NCBI RefSeq assembly: GCF_963677125.1
Contig: NZ_OY781882.1
Location: forward strand, 5,230,501-5,294,500
DNA: 64,000 nt
Origin: an uncultured Desulfobacter sp.
Lineage (GTDB): Bacteria > Desulfobacterota > Desulfobacteria > Desulfobacterales > Desulfobacteraceae
Reading direction: 5' to 3'
The translations under genes and the position numbers were made by a program. The notes below the pieces were generated by a model. That model worked only from the letters and a program-made list of their open reading frames with translations. It was not told the origin of the DNA and ran no database searches. Shown piece by piece: positions 33,048 to 41,629 of the stretch (within the stretch, counting starts at the first letter, position 1; each line of letters begins with the position of its first letter).

Positions 33048-33142
33048 ACCGAGTCTTCACTGGTGGCTGTCTATTTGCCGATGGCGTGGAAATGAAGGTC
33101 TTGTCTTTTTTGCTAAAAGAGGTGGTACAATAAATCAACCAT

Positions 33143-33174
33143 GGGTTGCCTTGCGTTTTAATGCAGGGCAGCCC
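33143..33174 (+). terminator. Hairpin downstream of the small basic-protein gene
   Basis: GGGTTGCCTTGC (33143-33154) pairs with GCAGGGCAGCCC (33163-33174), counting two G-U pairs. An AT-rich tract AATATTAAATTTTT follows. It is placed about 95 bases after the stop at 33047. Confidence 0.55.
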
Positions 33175-33344
33175 AATATTAAATTTTTAAATTTAATAAA
33201 GGATATACAGACTTTCTTAAAAAAAATATTCTGGGGAGTGATGGATTTTATTTTCCAAGGTAGATAATCGCGCTCATTTTTCGTTGTTCCAGCAAAATTT
33301 TTTTTCATCATTACGTACCTGTTCAATAATTGATACATAGGCTG

Positions 33345-33382
33345 CAATCCCATGAAAATTGATTCTTATTTTCATGGGATTG
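33345..33382. repeat. 15-bp perfect inverted repeat upstream of the second binding-protein gene
   Basis: CAATCCCATGAAAAT (33345-33359) and its exact complement (33368-33382) flank an 8-base spacer. It sits about 60 bases before the ATG at 33440, so it could be an operator or a leader hairpin of the binding-protein/kinase operon. Confidence 0.7.
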
Positions 33383-33439
33383 TGCTTCGATCCCCTGATT
33401 ACCCCGCACGCCAAGAGACGTCTCCAAAAGGGTGTTTTT

Positions 33440-34405
33440 ATGAAAAAGAAAAGTTGTTTTGCTGTTATAGCAATATTAACGTTGCTGCTGGGCGTTCTCG
33501 GCGCTTTGAATGCCGGGGATTATGCCTTGGTGGGCAAAAGTCTGGATGACGAAAATTTTAAGGATGCGGTTACGGGGTGTAATACGGTCGCCGAATCGGA
33601 TGGCGACCGGTGTTTTCTTATCGGTGCCCAGGGGCCTGCCGATGCCAGAGGGCAGGTCCTTGCATTTATAAAAGCCGCCCGGGCCGGGAACTTTTCAGGA
33701 TTTGCCGTCTCTGTAATAAAGTCTGATGCATTGGCAAAGGTGGTGCGGCAGGAAGTTGATGTCCCGGTGATCTCCTTTGACTCTCCGTTTTCATCAAAAG
33801 ATGATGATGTTTCAACGGCATATGTGGGTATTGACAACATCGCCTTTGGCAGGGATCTGGCCAGGGCCGCCAAACAGCTTCGTCCCGGCGGCGGCAAGGT
33901 TTTTCTTATGGGGGATTTGCACGATGCCAACATAGCCCTGCGTATTGCCGGTGTCCGCCGGGAGTTAAGCGGCCGGGATAATTTTACGGCAGAAAAGCGG
34001 CTTGACGGAGAGAATGGATGGTATGAGTTTAAACGGTCTCCATGGATCTCCGGAGACGAGCCTGAGCGCGCCATCGCCCAGGTCTCTCTCATGTTGAAAC
34101 ATATTAAACCGGATATATTTATCAGTGTGGGCCATTGGCCACTGGTCAATCCAGACGCCTATCGTGAGGCTGTGGCGCCCTTTGCGCGGGATATCAGGTC
34201 AGGACGCCATATCATGATTATCGGTGTCGGCAAGATCACCCCAAAAATCCAAAACCTCATGAATACCCGGTTGGTTCACGGGGTTGTCAGTATTGATTTT
34301 TTTAGAACCGGCAGGGAAGTCTATCGTTATCTCCAGGCCCTGTCCCGTAATGAAGCGGTTGCCCCCAGAACCGTTATTCCCAATATCGTAAAAATTTTAA
34401 AGTAG
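33440..34405 (+). CDS. Periplasmic sugar-type binding protein, partner of a hybrid kinase
   Basis: This 321-residue protein has a signal peptide (MKKKSCFAVIAILTLLLGVLGALNA) and the two-lobed Peripla_BP_4 fold seen in ribose/AI-2-type binding proteins: FKDAVTGCNTVAES, VPVISFDSPFSSKDDDVSTAYVGIDN and ISVGHWPLVNPDAYREAV. ATG 33440 is chosen because the upstream in-frame part overlaps the leader hairpin. No transporter genes adjoin it. It ends 7 bases before a hybrid histidine kinase gene, so a sensory role feeding the kinase is the best inference. It is unrelated in fold subtype to the binding protein at 13909. Confidence 0.85.
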   Translation: MKKKSCFAVIAILTLLLGVLGALNAGDYALVGKSLDDENFKDAVTGCNTVAESDGDRCFLIGAQGPADARGQVLAFIKAARAGNFSGFAVSVIKSDALAKVVRQEVDVPVISFDSPFSSKDDDVSTAYVGIDNIAFGRDLARAAKQLRPGGGKVFLMGDLHDANIALRIAGVRRELSGRDNFTAEKRLDGENGWYEFKRSPWISGDEPERAIAQVSLMLKHIKPDIFISVGHWPLVNPDAYREAVAPFARDIRSGRHIMIIGVGKITPKIQNLMNTRLVHGVVSIDFFRTGREVYRYLQALSRNEAVAPRTVIPNIVKILK

Positions 34406-34412
34406 CCACGCC

Positions 34413-36653
34413 ATGCGCAGACAATCCCTCTCCATACAGATGCTGATCTCCCTGGTTTTTTGGGCTACATTGATTCTGACACTGTCTGCCGTGTGCAATG
34501 CCTGGGTCTATCGAAATCGGTCCATTGAACGGCTCAAGCAGGAGGTTGCCCTGGAGGCACAACAGCTGGAAACGGCCATTGGTGAAGCCCTATGGCATTA
34601 TAATATAAGGCAGATCAACAAGGTGCTTGATGGGGTGATGGACAACCGGATCATTACTGCAGTCGTTGTTTTTTCAGAAGAGGACAGGTTTTCCCGGCGA
34701 CGGAATCCAGATTGGGTTCCGGAAAATGGCTTTCCGGATGAAGAGGAAAGGGGGGGGCGGACCATCTCTATAACCAGGTCGGTGACGTATATGGGGGAGA
34801 ATCTTGGCCGGGTTACCCTGTGGGCCACGCACAAATTTTTGGACAGGGAGATTGTCCAGGCGGGTCTATACTTTGCCGGAACCATGGTGCTGGTGGATGT
34901 GATCCTGGTTCTGATTCTTTACTCCATGATTTCCAGGATGGTGATCACACCGCTGAAAAAACTTCAAGCTTACGCCCTGTCCGCCGGCCGGGGCGACTCT
35001 GATGTCCCGGAATCTCCCATGGCCTTTACAGGGGAAATGGAAGTGCTGCGCAACGCCATGGCCAGTATGCTGGAGGAATTGAGCCTGCGTTACGAGGATG
35101 TCCAAAAACAGGTGCGGCGGTTTAGGGACAGTGAGGAGCGATTTCGTATCCTGGTCAACACCATCCCCGATTATATCTGGCTTAAGGATTCGGATGGGGT
35201 GTTCCTCTCCTGCAATAAAATGTTTTGCGCCCTTGTAAACCTTTATCCGGACGAAATCATCGGCCGGACGGATTATGATTTCTGGTCGGAATCCCTGGCC
35301 GATTTTTTCAGGGAAAAAGACCGCAAGGTTATTGATGCCGGGCAGGCTTTGAACAACGAGGAACGGATGCCTGGGCAGGACGGGAAGGAGATCGTCCTGG
35401 ATACCATTAAAGCCCCCGTATTTTATTCCGACGGCAAGCTGATGGGGGTTTTGGGCATTGCCAGGGATATCACCGCAAGGGTTCAGGCCGAGGAGGAAAA
35501 GGTCAAACTTCAAGAACAGCTGAATCAGGCCCAGAAGATTGAGTCTGTCGGTCGCCTTGCCGGGGGCGTGGCCCATGATTTCAACAATATGCTCTCGGTG
35601 ATCCGGGGTAATGCCGACCTGGCCGAGGGTGAGGCCGGACTGCCGTCCCAGGTTAAAGAGTGTCTCCACGAGATTATCCAGGCCGCTGATCGATCGGCGG
35701 ATTTGACCCGCCAGCTTTTGGCGTTTGCACGTAAAGAAGAGGTCTCTCCTCGTCTTATCAGCTTGAACAAAGCCCTGGACGGAATGCTGAAGATGCTTAA
35801 ACGCCTCATCGGCGAAGATATTGCACTTGAATGGATTCCGGGAAAAGGGGTTTGGGCTGTAAAAATGGACCCCTCCCAACTGGATAATATTTTGGTTAAC
35901 CTCTGTATTAACGCTAGAGATGCCATTAAAAATGACGGCAAGATCACGATAGAAACACGAAATATCAAGATTGATGAAAGCTTCTGTCAAACCCATCCCA
36001 ACGCCAGGCCGGGTGAGTTCGTCGTGCTGGCTGTTACGGATAATGGGGAAGGCATCCCCAAGGCGACGTTGCCCAATATATTTGATCCCTTTTTTACCAC
36101 AAAGGTAAGGGACAAAGGTACTGGGTTGGGCCTTTCCACCGTTTACGGGGTGACCCGGCAAGCCGGGGGATTTATCACGGTGTACAGTGAACCTGGACTG
36201 GGCGCGGTGTTCCATATTTATCTGCCCCGGGTCCAGGATTCAGACACCGGCGGGTCGAAGCGGGAAAACAGTAATGAGTCCCATAGGGGAACAGAGACCG
36301 TCCTGTTGGTTGAAGATGAGGTCTCTATCCTTTCAATGATAACCAACACCCTTGAAAAGCATGGGTATACGGTTGTGGCGACGGAATCACCCGTTAAGGC
36401 TGTTGAACTTGCCGCCCAATTTCAAGGCCGTATTGATCTGCTGCTCACCGACGTGATCATGCCCAAGATCAACGGAAAAGACCTGTTCTCCATTATCAGA
36501 AAAGACCGTCCGGATATCCGGGTCATTTTCATGTCCGGCTATACGGCGGATGTAATTCATAAGTCTGATATTGAACAGCTCCACGGCCGATTTCTCCAGA
36601 AGCCTTTCTCCAATAAGGATCTGCTTAAAACAGTTCGGGAAATTTTTAAATAG
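34413..36653 (+). CDS. Hybrid sensor histidine kinase with PAS and receiver domains
   Basis: This 746-residue protein has two membrane segments (about 10-30 and 152-174) around a periplasmic domain of about 120 residues, then a HAMP-like linker, a PAS domain (about 245-370, ending ITARVQAEEE), HisKA with GGVAHDFNNMLSVIRG, and an ATPase with NARDA, DNGEGI and GTGLGLSTVYG. A C-terminal receiver has LLVEDE, phospho-acceptor Asp in LLTDVIMPKING and LQKPFS. The His belongs to the AHDFNN class of kinases. It starts 7 bases after the binding-protein gene. A separate HPt and output regulator would be needed and are not next to it. Confidence 0.93.
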   Translation: MRRQSLSIQMLISLVFWATLILTLSAVCNAWVYRNRSIERLKQEVALEAQQLETAIGEALWHYNIRQINKVLDGVMDNRIITAVVVFSEEDRFSRRRNPDWVPENGFPDEEERGGRTISITRSVTYMGENLGRVTLWATHKFLDREIVQAGLYFAGTMVLVDVILVLILYSMISRMVITPLKKLQAYALSAGRGDSDVPESPMAFTGEMEVLRNAMASMLEELSLRYEDVQKQVRRFRDSEERFRILVNTIPDYIWLKDSDGVFLSCNKMFCALVNLYPDEIIGRTDYDFWSESLADFFREKDRKVIDAGQALNNEERMPGQDGKEIVLDTIKAPVFYSDGKLMGVLGIARDITARVQAEEEKVKLQEQLNQAQKIESVGRLAGGVAHDFNNMLSVIRGNADLAEGEAGLPSQVKECLHEIIQAADRSADLTRQLLAFARKEEVSPRLISLNKALDGMLKMLKRLIGEDIALEWIPGKGVWAVKMDPSQLDNILVNLCINARDAIKNDGKITIETRNIKIDESFCQTHPNARPGEFVVLAVTDNGEGIPKATLPNIFDPFFTTKVRDKGTGLGLSTVYGVTRQAGGFITVYSEPGLGAVFHIYLPRVQDSDTGGSKRENSNESHRGTETVLLVEDEVSILSMITNTLEKHGYTVVATESPVKAVELAAQFQGRIDLLLTDVIMPKINGKDLFSIIRKDRPDIRVIFMSGYTADVIHKSDIEQLHGRFLQKPFSNKDLLKTVREIFK

Positions 36654-36753
36654 TGTCTGAACGAAAACCTATCGGCTGGATTTATCTGTATGTTTTTGAC
36701 ATACTGACCTTCGTGGGCTGAGTTGGCCTGTTAACGCCTATACTCAACCCATA

Positions 36754-36849
36754 TAACGGCCACGGGCCGTCCTTGGTCTGTCTACACCCATGCCTCGGCC
36801 CACAACAAAGATAGGAAGATCTGAGTAACTTACCCAGACTTTCTTATAA
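36754..36849 (-). repeat. Copy of the dispersed ~95-bp intergenic repeat
   Basis: On the minus strand it reads TTATAAGAAAGTCTGGGT, then the stem TCTGGGTAAGTTACTCAGA, TTTGTTGTGGGCCGAGGC, GACCAAGGACGGCC and CGTGGCCGTTA. It is the cleanest full copy in the window and aligns end to end with unit 2 at 20966. It lies between the kinase gene and the Fe-S protein gene. Confidence 0.85.
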
Positions 36850-36903
36850 AGCGAAAAAGACCAAATACCATCAATGTTCAACATGCGGAATCAGGAGGTC
36901 TAT

Positions 36904-37908
36904 ATGAGGGTCAATGAAAAGGGGGGCGTAAGCCGACGCGGTTTTCTAAAAAGGGTGGCTGTGGGGGGCGCATCCATGCTTTTGCCCGGTACCGTACGCG
37001 CATCACAGCAAGGCACTGCCTTGGCCACCCTGCACGATTTATCCAAGTGCATCGGCTGCGGAGAATGCGTTTTTGCCTGTACTGAGCAGAACGGGGATAA
37101 GTATCCTGAACCCCAAAAGCCTTTCCCAAAAATGTACCCCAGCAGGGTCAAGGTGGCGGACTGGTCAGAGCGCCGGGATGTTGAAGAACGCCTTACGCCT
37201 TACAACTGGTTGACTATTCAAACGGTAGATGTGGATTGGCAGGGGCAGTCCTATGAAATTAATATTCCCCGGCGCTGTATGCACTGCCAAAATCCGCCCT
37301 GTGCCAACCTATGTCCCTGGGGGGCCTGTGCCCGGGAAAATAATGGGGTGGTACGCATTAATACAGATATATGTTTGGGCGGTTCCAAGTGCAAATCGGT
37401 CTGCCCCTGGGATATTCCCCAACGCCAGACAGGTGTTGGTCTTTACCTCAAACTCATGCCGAAATTTGCCGGAAATGGTGTCATGTACAAATGCGATCGC
37501 TGCTTTGAACTTCTGGCTGACGGCGGGGTGCCGGCCTGTGTGAGTGAGTGCCCCGAAGAGGTCCAGTTCATCGGCCCCAGGCAGGATATTCTGGCCCGGG
37601 CCCATCGGCTGGCTAAAACCTTTGCCGGTGATGCGGATGAGAATGATTTCATTTATGGTGAGTATGAAAACGGCGGAACCAATACCATTTATGTTTCTCC
37701 GGTTCCCATTCCTCTGCTGGCACAGGCCTTGGAAACAGGTCCGGGAAATCCGCATATGGATCCGGTGAAGGATATGATGGCCCAGGATGAGTTGCTGGGG
37801 ATGGCCGCTCTGGCAGCCCCGGTGGCCGGCGTGGCTGCAGGACTGTTGACTGCCGGGGCAAAATTGATCAAGTCGGGACAACAAGACAAGGAGGGAACTC
37901 ATGAATAG
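36904..37908 (+). CDS. Tat-exported 4Fe-4S ferredoxin-type electron-transfer subunit
   Basis: This 334-residue protein starts at ATG 36904 behind AGGAGG. It opens with a Tat signal (SRRGFLKRVAVGG) and has four Cys clusters of the DmsB/HybA type: CIGCGECVFAC, CMHCQNPPCANLCP, CLGGSKCKSVCPW and CDRCF...CVSECP. A C-terminal hydrophobic stretch (about 295-320) could anchor it in the membrane facing the periplasm. It overlaps the following cytochrome gene by 8 bases. No molybdopterin or hydrogenase catalytic gene is present nearby, so its electron donor must come from elsewhere. A role as an orphan membrane redox module is inferred. Confidence 0.9.
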   Translation: MRVNEKGGVSRRGFLKRVAVGGASMLLPGTVRASQQGTALATLHDLSKCIGCGECVFACTEQNGDKYPEPQKPFPKMYPSRVKVADWSERRDVEERLTPYNWLTIQTVDVDWQGQSYEINIPRRCMHCQNPPCANLCPWGACARENNGVVRINTDICLGGSKCKSVCPWDIPQRQTGVGLYLKLMPKFAGNGVMYKCDRCFELLADGGVPACVSECPEEVQFIGPRQDILARAHRLAKTFAGDADENDFIYGEYENGGTNTIYVSPVPIPLLAQALETGPGNPHMDPVKDMMAQDELLGMAALAAPVAGVAAGLLTAGAKLIKSGQQDKEGTHE

Positions 37909-38368
37909 CCTGTTTCCCAGGTGGCTGAACAGAATCATGCTTGCCGTCATGACGCTGTTAGCCTTGACCGGCTTGGCCCAGATGCCCATTTTTAAACGGT
38001 ATTACATTGCGGATATTCCAGGGTTCGGCTGGCTTGCAGCCTTTTATACCACCCACAAAATACATTATATTGCTGCCGCGGTTTTCCTGGTTTTACTTTT
38101 CTGGATGGCGACGGTTTACCTGGTGAACCATCGTAAAACCTGGCGCCCCACAGTCATGGGGCAGGTGCGCCTGGCCATTTTGACGATGATCGTGGTGACC
38201 GGAATCTTACGAACAGTAAAGAATCTGCCTGACCATGGTTTTTCTCCCATAGCGGTGATGGCTGTGGACTGGATTCATCTGGCCGCCGTCATGCTGCTGG
38301 GGATAACCGCCATCCTTGCCCGGATAGGACCATGGCGACGGAACGGAGTTTATGCAACTCGCTGTTGA
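37901..38368 (+). CDS. Small membrane cytochrome b-like subunit
   Basis: This 155-residue protein has four hydrophobic helices (about 10-27, 48-72, 88-106 and 123-142). His residues in TTHKIHY at the start of helix 2 and in DWIHLAAV at helix 4 could bind heme b, as in small formate dehydrogenase- or thiosulfate reductase-type cytochromes. Its start overlaps the Fe-S gene, so the two are made together and probably form a quinone-linked electron path. The gene ends just before a palindromic repeat and a convergent gene. Confidence 0.8.
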   Translation: MNSLFPRWLNRIMLAVMTLLALTGLAQMPIFKRYYIADIPGFGWLAAFYTTHKIHYIAAAVFLVLLFWMATVYLVNHRKTWRPTVMGQVRLAILTMIVVTGILRTVKNLPDHGFSPIAVMAVDWIHLAAVMLLGITAILARIGPWRRNGVYATRC

Positions 38369-38419
38369 TTGGCAATAAGCTTGTGCGGGCGAATTTTCAT
38401 TGCCTGAACGATTGTCCGT

Positions 38420-38476
38420 GTTTGGACGACAAGTTGCCCAGGTGCAAGGTGCTGGTGGGTGACTTGTCGTTCAAAC
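38420..38476. repeat. Compact palindrome related to the hdrC-hdrB element
   Basis: The 21-base arm at 38420-38440 pairs with 38456-38476, with 19 of 21 positions matching. The right arm on the minus strand reads GAACGACAAGTCACCCACC, close to GAACGAAAAGTCACCCACC in the element at 9016. It lies between convergent genes and could also terminate both. Confidence 0.75.
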
Positions 38477-38482
38477 AAAATA

Positions 38483-39493
38483 TTAGATCATTCCCAGATC
38501 TATGGCCTTGATAACCTGCTTGGCTTCGGTGAAACCGTGGTCCTTGTCAAGGGCTGCCTGGAAATAGATCTTGGCTTTGGTGGCGTTTTTGGCGTCCAGA
38601 TAAAGACGTCCTATGTTGTAATATATATAAGGTTCTTCCGGGTGGATTTTTAAGGCTTTTTTGTATTGTTTCATGGCTTCTTTTATGTCGCCCTTTTTAC
38701 GGTACAGCACACCCAATGTATTAAAAACGTTCAGTGACTCGGTACCGGAGGCCAAAAGCTCATTGAGCATGTCTTCGGCTTTACCCAGTTTATCGGTATC
38801 CATATAGATTTCTGCGGCGACCCGGGTACACTCCTCAACCTTTTCAGCGGCACCCATGGCTTTGTATACCATGGCCATGGCCTTGTATGCCTTGACGAAA
38901 AGCCGGTCCAGACGTGTTGCCTTTGAAAAGGCTTCTATGGCTTCGTGATGCTTGTTTTGGGCTGTTTTTATGTAGCCGATATTGTAATAATATTCCGGAT
39001 TTTCTTTGTGGTTGACCAGGGATTGAAATAACGTCAGGGCTTTTGTATATTCTTTTTTTTCAATGAGTTTGAGCCCGTTTTTTACACTTAACTCTACTTG
39101 GTGGATGACAGGATCTTCAAGCTTTCCTAAGGCTGTGGCCAACCTCATTTTCATGGCCTTGGGGTTATAAGGAATGACAAAAAGGCCGCTGACCCCTGCC
39201 TGGCCTGCTTTGATGACCTTAATTTTGGTAAATGCGCTGTCTGTTAAAAAAAAGGGAAGATCTCCTAATCGGTCTTCTTTTCTTAAAATTTTCAACAACG
39301 CAAGGCCCGACATATCGCTCATGTCGTAGGCGGCAATGGCACATCCAATGTTGGATGTTTTTAATACGGCCCATCCGTTGTCTGCACTGTCGGCAGTGAT
39401 GATCTGGGTGTATCCGATTTTCTTCAAGGCTGTTAATAGTCTGTCCTGCTCCAGTGCATCTTCAGTGATGGTGAGAATTGACGGGTGGGTCAT
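38483..39493 (-). CDS. Degenerate receiver domain with TPR repeats
   Basis: In this 336-residue protein, residues 1-125 form a CheY-like domain. A likely phospho-acceptor Asp is in AAYDMSDMSG, but the conserved Lys near the end is replaced (FVIPYNP), so signalling may be altered. Residues 135-330 form about five tetratricopeptide repeats (YYNIGYIKTAQNKHHEAIEAF, NTLGVLYRKKGDIKEAMKQYKKAL, YYNIGRLYLDAKNATKAKIYF). It follows the adenylate cyclase gene by 8 bases in the same direction. It may dock on the cyclase or link it to a kinase. Confidence 0.85.
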   Translation of the reverse strand: MTHPSILTITEDALEQDRLLTALKKIGYTQIITADSADNGWAVLKTSNIGCAIAAYDMSDMSGLALLKILRKEDRLGDLPFFLTDSAFTKIKVIKAGQAGVSGLFVIPYNPKAMKMRLATALGKLEDPVIHQVELSVKNGLKLIEKKEYTKALTLFQSLVNHKENPEYYYNIGYIKTAQNKHHEAIEAFSKATRLDRLFVKAYKAMAMVYKAMGAAEKVEECTRVAAEIYMDTDKLGKAEDMLNELLASGTESLNVFNTLGVLYRKKGDIKEAMKQYKKALKIHPEEPYIYYNIGRLYLDAKNATKAKIYFQAALDKDHGFTEAKQVIKAIDLGMI

Positions 39494-39501
39494 ATATGTT
39501 C

Positions 39502-41505
39502 CTATAATTTGTCCAGCATTGGACGGTTGTTTTTAGGCGTTCCCGGTCGGTGCATCAGAAAACGGTCCGCCAGAAATTCCTTGATTTCGTAAACGGCATC
39601 GACATCCCGGCGTTCTGCCATCTGGAAAAAGAACAGGCGAATCTGTTCCCCGGAATACTGGTTAATTTTATCGGCTATGGTTCTATACCTATCGTCCAGA
39701 TGTTGCTTGATGTCAAGCTTCAATTGGTCTACAAACAGTTCCCCCCAGGTATTGAGGGCCAATAACTCAATTTGCTTCACGCCGCAGCATGGATCCGGGC
39801 AAACCAGCAGAATTAATATTTTGGTCCACTGGGCATCGTCTTCAAAACAGCTGTCAAAAAGCGGCTTGACCGGTTGCATCACCAGGTAGAGGGCATCTGT
39901 GGATATCGCTTGCTCTCTGCTTTCATAGAGCTTAAGTTTGCTCGTTAGTTTGATTTGGGTTTTGTTTCTTTGATAAAGTTGGTTTTCCATGATCCAGCCG
40001 ATCAGTCCCAGGAACGTTTTGGACATGTGAATAATGCTTTTATTACTTGTCGTTGACAGTTTGGCTTTTAATAGCCATTCCCCACTTGGATGTTGGTTTA
40101 TGAAAAGAGATGGAATCGCTTGCCGGGTCAAAAAATTTGAACTTTCCGAAATTTTGCCTGCTTGTATGTTCAGGCGCGCTTTGACTTTATTGTTCAGAAT
40201 GCGCATGTTTCTTTGCTCCGTCAGGGGCAGACTCTTTTCAACGGCCTCTCCTTGGGCATTGATCTGTTCGTACATCCAGGCCAGGCGTTTAATGATGTTT
40301 GTATCAAAGAATTTTTTCCCTTCTTCCGGCCAATTGGGATATGACATCAGTTTTTTGACTTCGGAAGCAGGAATGTTCCAGGTTCGGATATATTTGTCCA
40401 GTAATTGTTTTTTGGGAGATCCTGGTTCGGGTAACTTGACTTTGGGAAAACTGCATAGCCTGAAAAATATGGCGGTTTTTATCAATTTTAACCCATTACG
40501 GGCATGGGCCTGGTGGTAGTGGAGTACTCTATCAAATACAATTTTATAAGGATCACTTTCGCAGTCATCAATGCCGGCTTTTGCAAATTTTTGTTTGAGT
40601 TCGTCACACAAAAGCATGCGGCTGTTTTTTTTGTCGGTGATGTGGGAAAAAATCATGGTGGCTTTAAGCAGTGCCTTGACCGGATCTTCTTTGGATTTGC
40701 AGATATGCCAGCGGATACCCTGGTAAATGTCTTTGATGGACGGTTTTTCAATTTTTCCAAGATCAATATAATCTTTGAATAGAAAAGTGAGTTCCTGTTG
40801 GCGAAACAGGTGGCTGAGCAGACGGTTATAAGAGCCTTGTTCAATATTTGCCGGCAGAATGGTCCATATTGGAATTTTGCCGGCAATCATTAAAAAGGTC
40901 CGGTAAAATTCTTCTTTGAGAAACAGTTTGGGGGCAATCATTGTTTCAGGTTTTTCAAATCCGGCATAGCAGTCTTTCCGGATGTCTGCCTGATCCATGA
41001 TGAAAAACGTCACTTCCTGATCAAAGGTTTCCCGGGAAAATTTTACGATGTGGTTGAGTTTTTTTTCAAGGTTATAGTATCGTTGTTCGGTAAAGCTGGT
41101 TTTGTCAATGATGACCCAGTAATCGAAATCCGACTGGGCCGATTGGGTAAAGGTGCCTAAAGAACCGATGTGGTAAAACCCAAGTACACAGGGATCTTTA
41201 ATGTTTGTGTCAGCGTCGAGAATATCCCGGGGCACCTTTTCATAGTCCTGCACCGCTTTATAAAATCCTGAATTATTAAAATTGTAAATTCCGCAGGCTT
41301 CAGGCGGGTCCGGCACATACCCCGCAAATTTCGGGTGGTTTATGTGAATGAGAAACGGAATTTTGATGAAAAGTTCAAGCTTTGGGCCTGAAAGGTATCG
41401 CAGGGCCTCGCGCATCCTCACCACGTTGTAATTGGAAAAGGCCGCTTTCATCCTGATGAGCTTGTCCGCCAGGGTGTTTTCTATGGGTGCTGAAGACGCA
41501 TGCAT
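39502..41505 (-). CDS. Class I adenylate cyclase
   Basis: This 667-residue protein has a nucleotidyltransferase-like N-terminal domain with GSLGTFTQSAQSDFDYWVI at about residues 114-132. It corresponds to the CyaA active site, and the Asp pair in SDFDYW binds metal. Flanking motifs (LSGPKLELFIKIPFLIHINHP, the ETFDQEVTFFIMD and LPANIEQGSYNRLL segments) match the class I family. It is shorter than enterobacterial CyaA (about 850), lacking much of the glucose-regulated tail. It should make cyclic AMP in the cytoplasm. No CRP-like gene is in the window. The receiver-TPR gene follows in the same operon and a HDOD-GAF gene is divergent. Confidence 0.88.
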   Translation of the reverse strand: MHASSAPIENTLADKLIRMKAAFSNYNVVRMREALRYLSGPKLELFIKIPFLIHINHPKFAGYVPDPPEACGIYNFNNSGFYKAVQDYEKVPRDILDADTNIKDPCVLGFYHIGSLGTFTQSAQSDFDYWVIIDKTSFTEQRYYNLEKKLNHIVKFSRETFDQEVTFFIMDQADIRKDCYAGFEKPETMIAPKLFLKEEFYRTFLMIAGKIPIWTILPANIEQGSYNRLLSHLFRQQELTFLFKDYIDLGKIEKPSIKDIYQGIRWHICKSKEDPVKALLKATMIFSHITDKKNSRMLLCDELKQKFAKAGIDDCESDPYKIVFDRVLHYHQAHARNGLKLIKTAIFFRLCSFPKVKLPEPGSPKKQLLDKYIRTWNIPASEVKKLMSYPNWPEEGKKFFDTNIIKRLAWMYEQINAQGEAVEKSLPLTEQRNMRILNNKVKARLNIQAGKISESSNFLTRQAIPSLFINQHPSGEWLLKAKLSTTSNKSIIHMSKTFLGLIGWIMENQLYQRNKTQIKLTSKLKLYESREQAISTDALYLVMQPVKPLFDSCFEDDAQWTKILILLVCPDPCCGVKQIELLALNTWGELFVDQLKLDIKQHLDDRYRTIADKINQYSGEQIRLFFFQMAERRDVDAVYEIKEFLADRFLMHRPGTPKNNRPMLDKL

Positions 41506-41629
41506 GGTCTATCCCGATTCTATGGTGAGTAAATCATTTGAAAAGATAATACAAAATGTCTAAGATGATAGTGATATTATAAAAACGATTTTTTATTATT
41601 TTCAAGTTTAGTTTTAACATGGAGCATGA

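Larger units (their letters stand above)
33048..33439. other. 392-bp spacer with two hairpins
   Basis: No gene is supported. The spacer contains a terminator-like hairpin (33143-33174) that would end the small basic-protein transcript, then AT-rich DNA, then a second 15-bp perfect hairpin (33345-33382) just upstream of the binding-protein gene at 33440. The latter gene has only a weak AAGGGTG site. Confidence 0.5.

Noticed and set aside
32867..33133. 88-codon frame MAHYKGGCYETKEY overlapping the small basic-protein gene
   Set aside because: It includes the ribosome site of the 51-residue gene within its coding part and has mixed composition; the shorter frame is better supported.
34866..36215. 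449-codon leftward frame within the hybrid kinase
   Set aside because: Antisense to conserved kinase motifs; composition unlike a protein.
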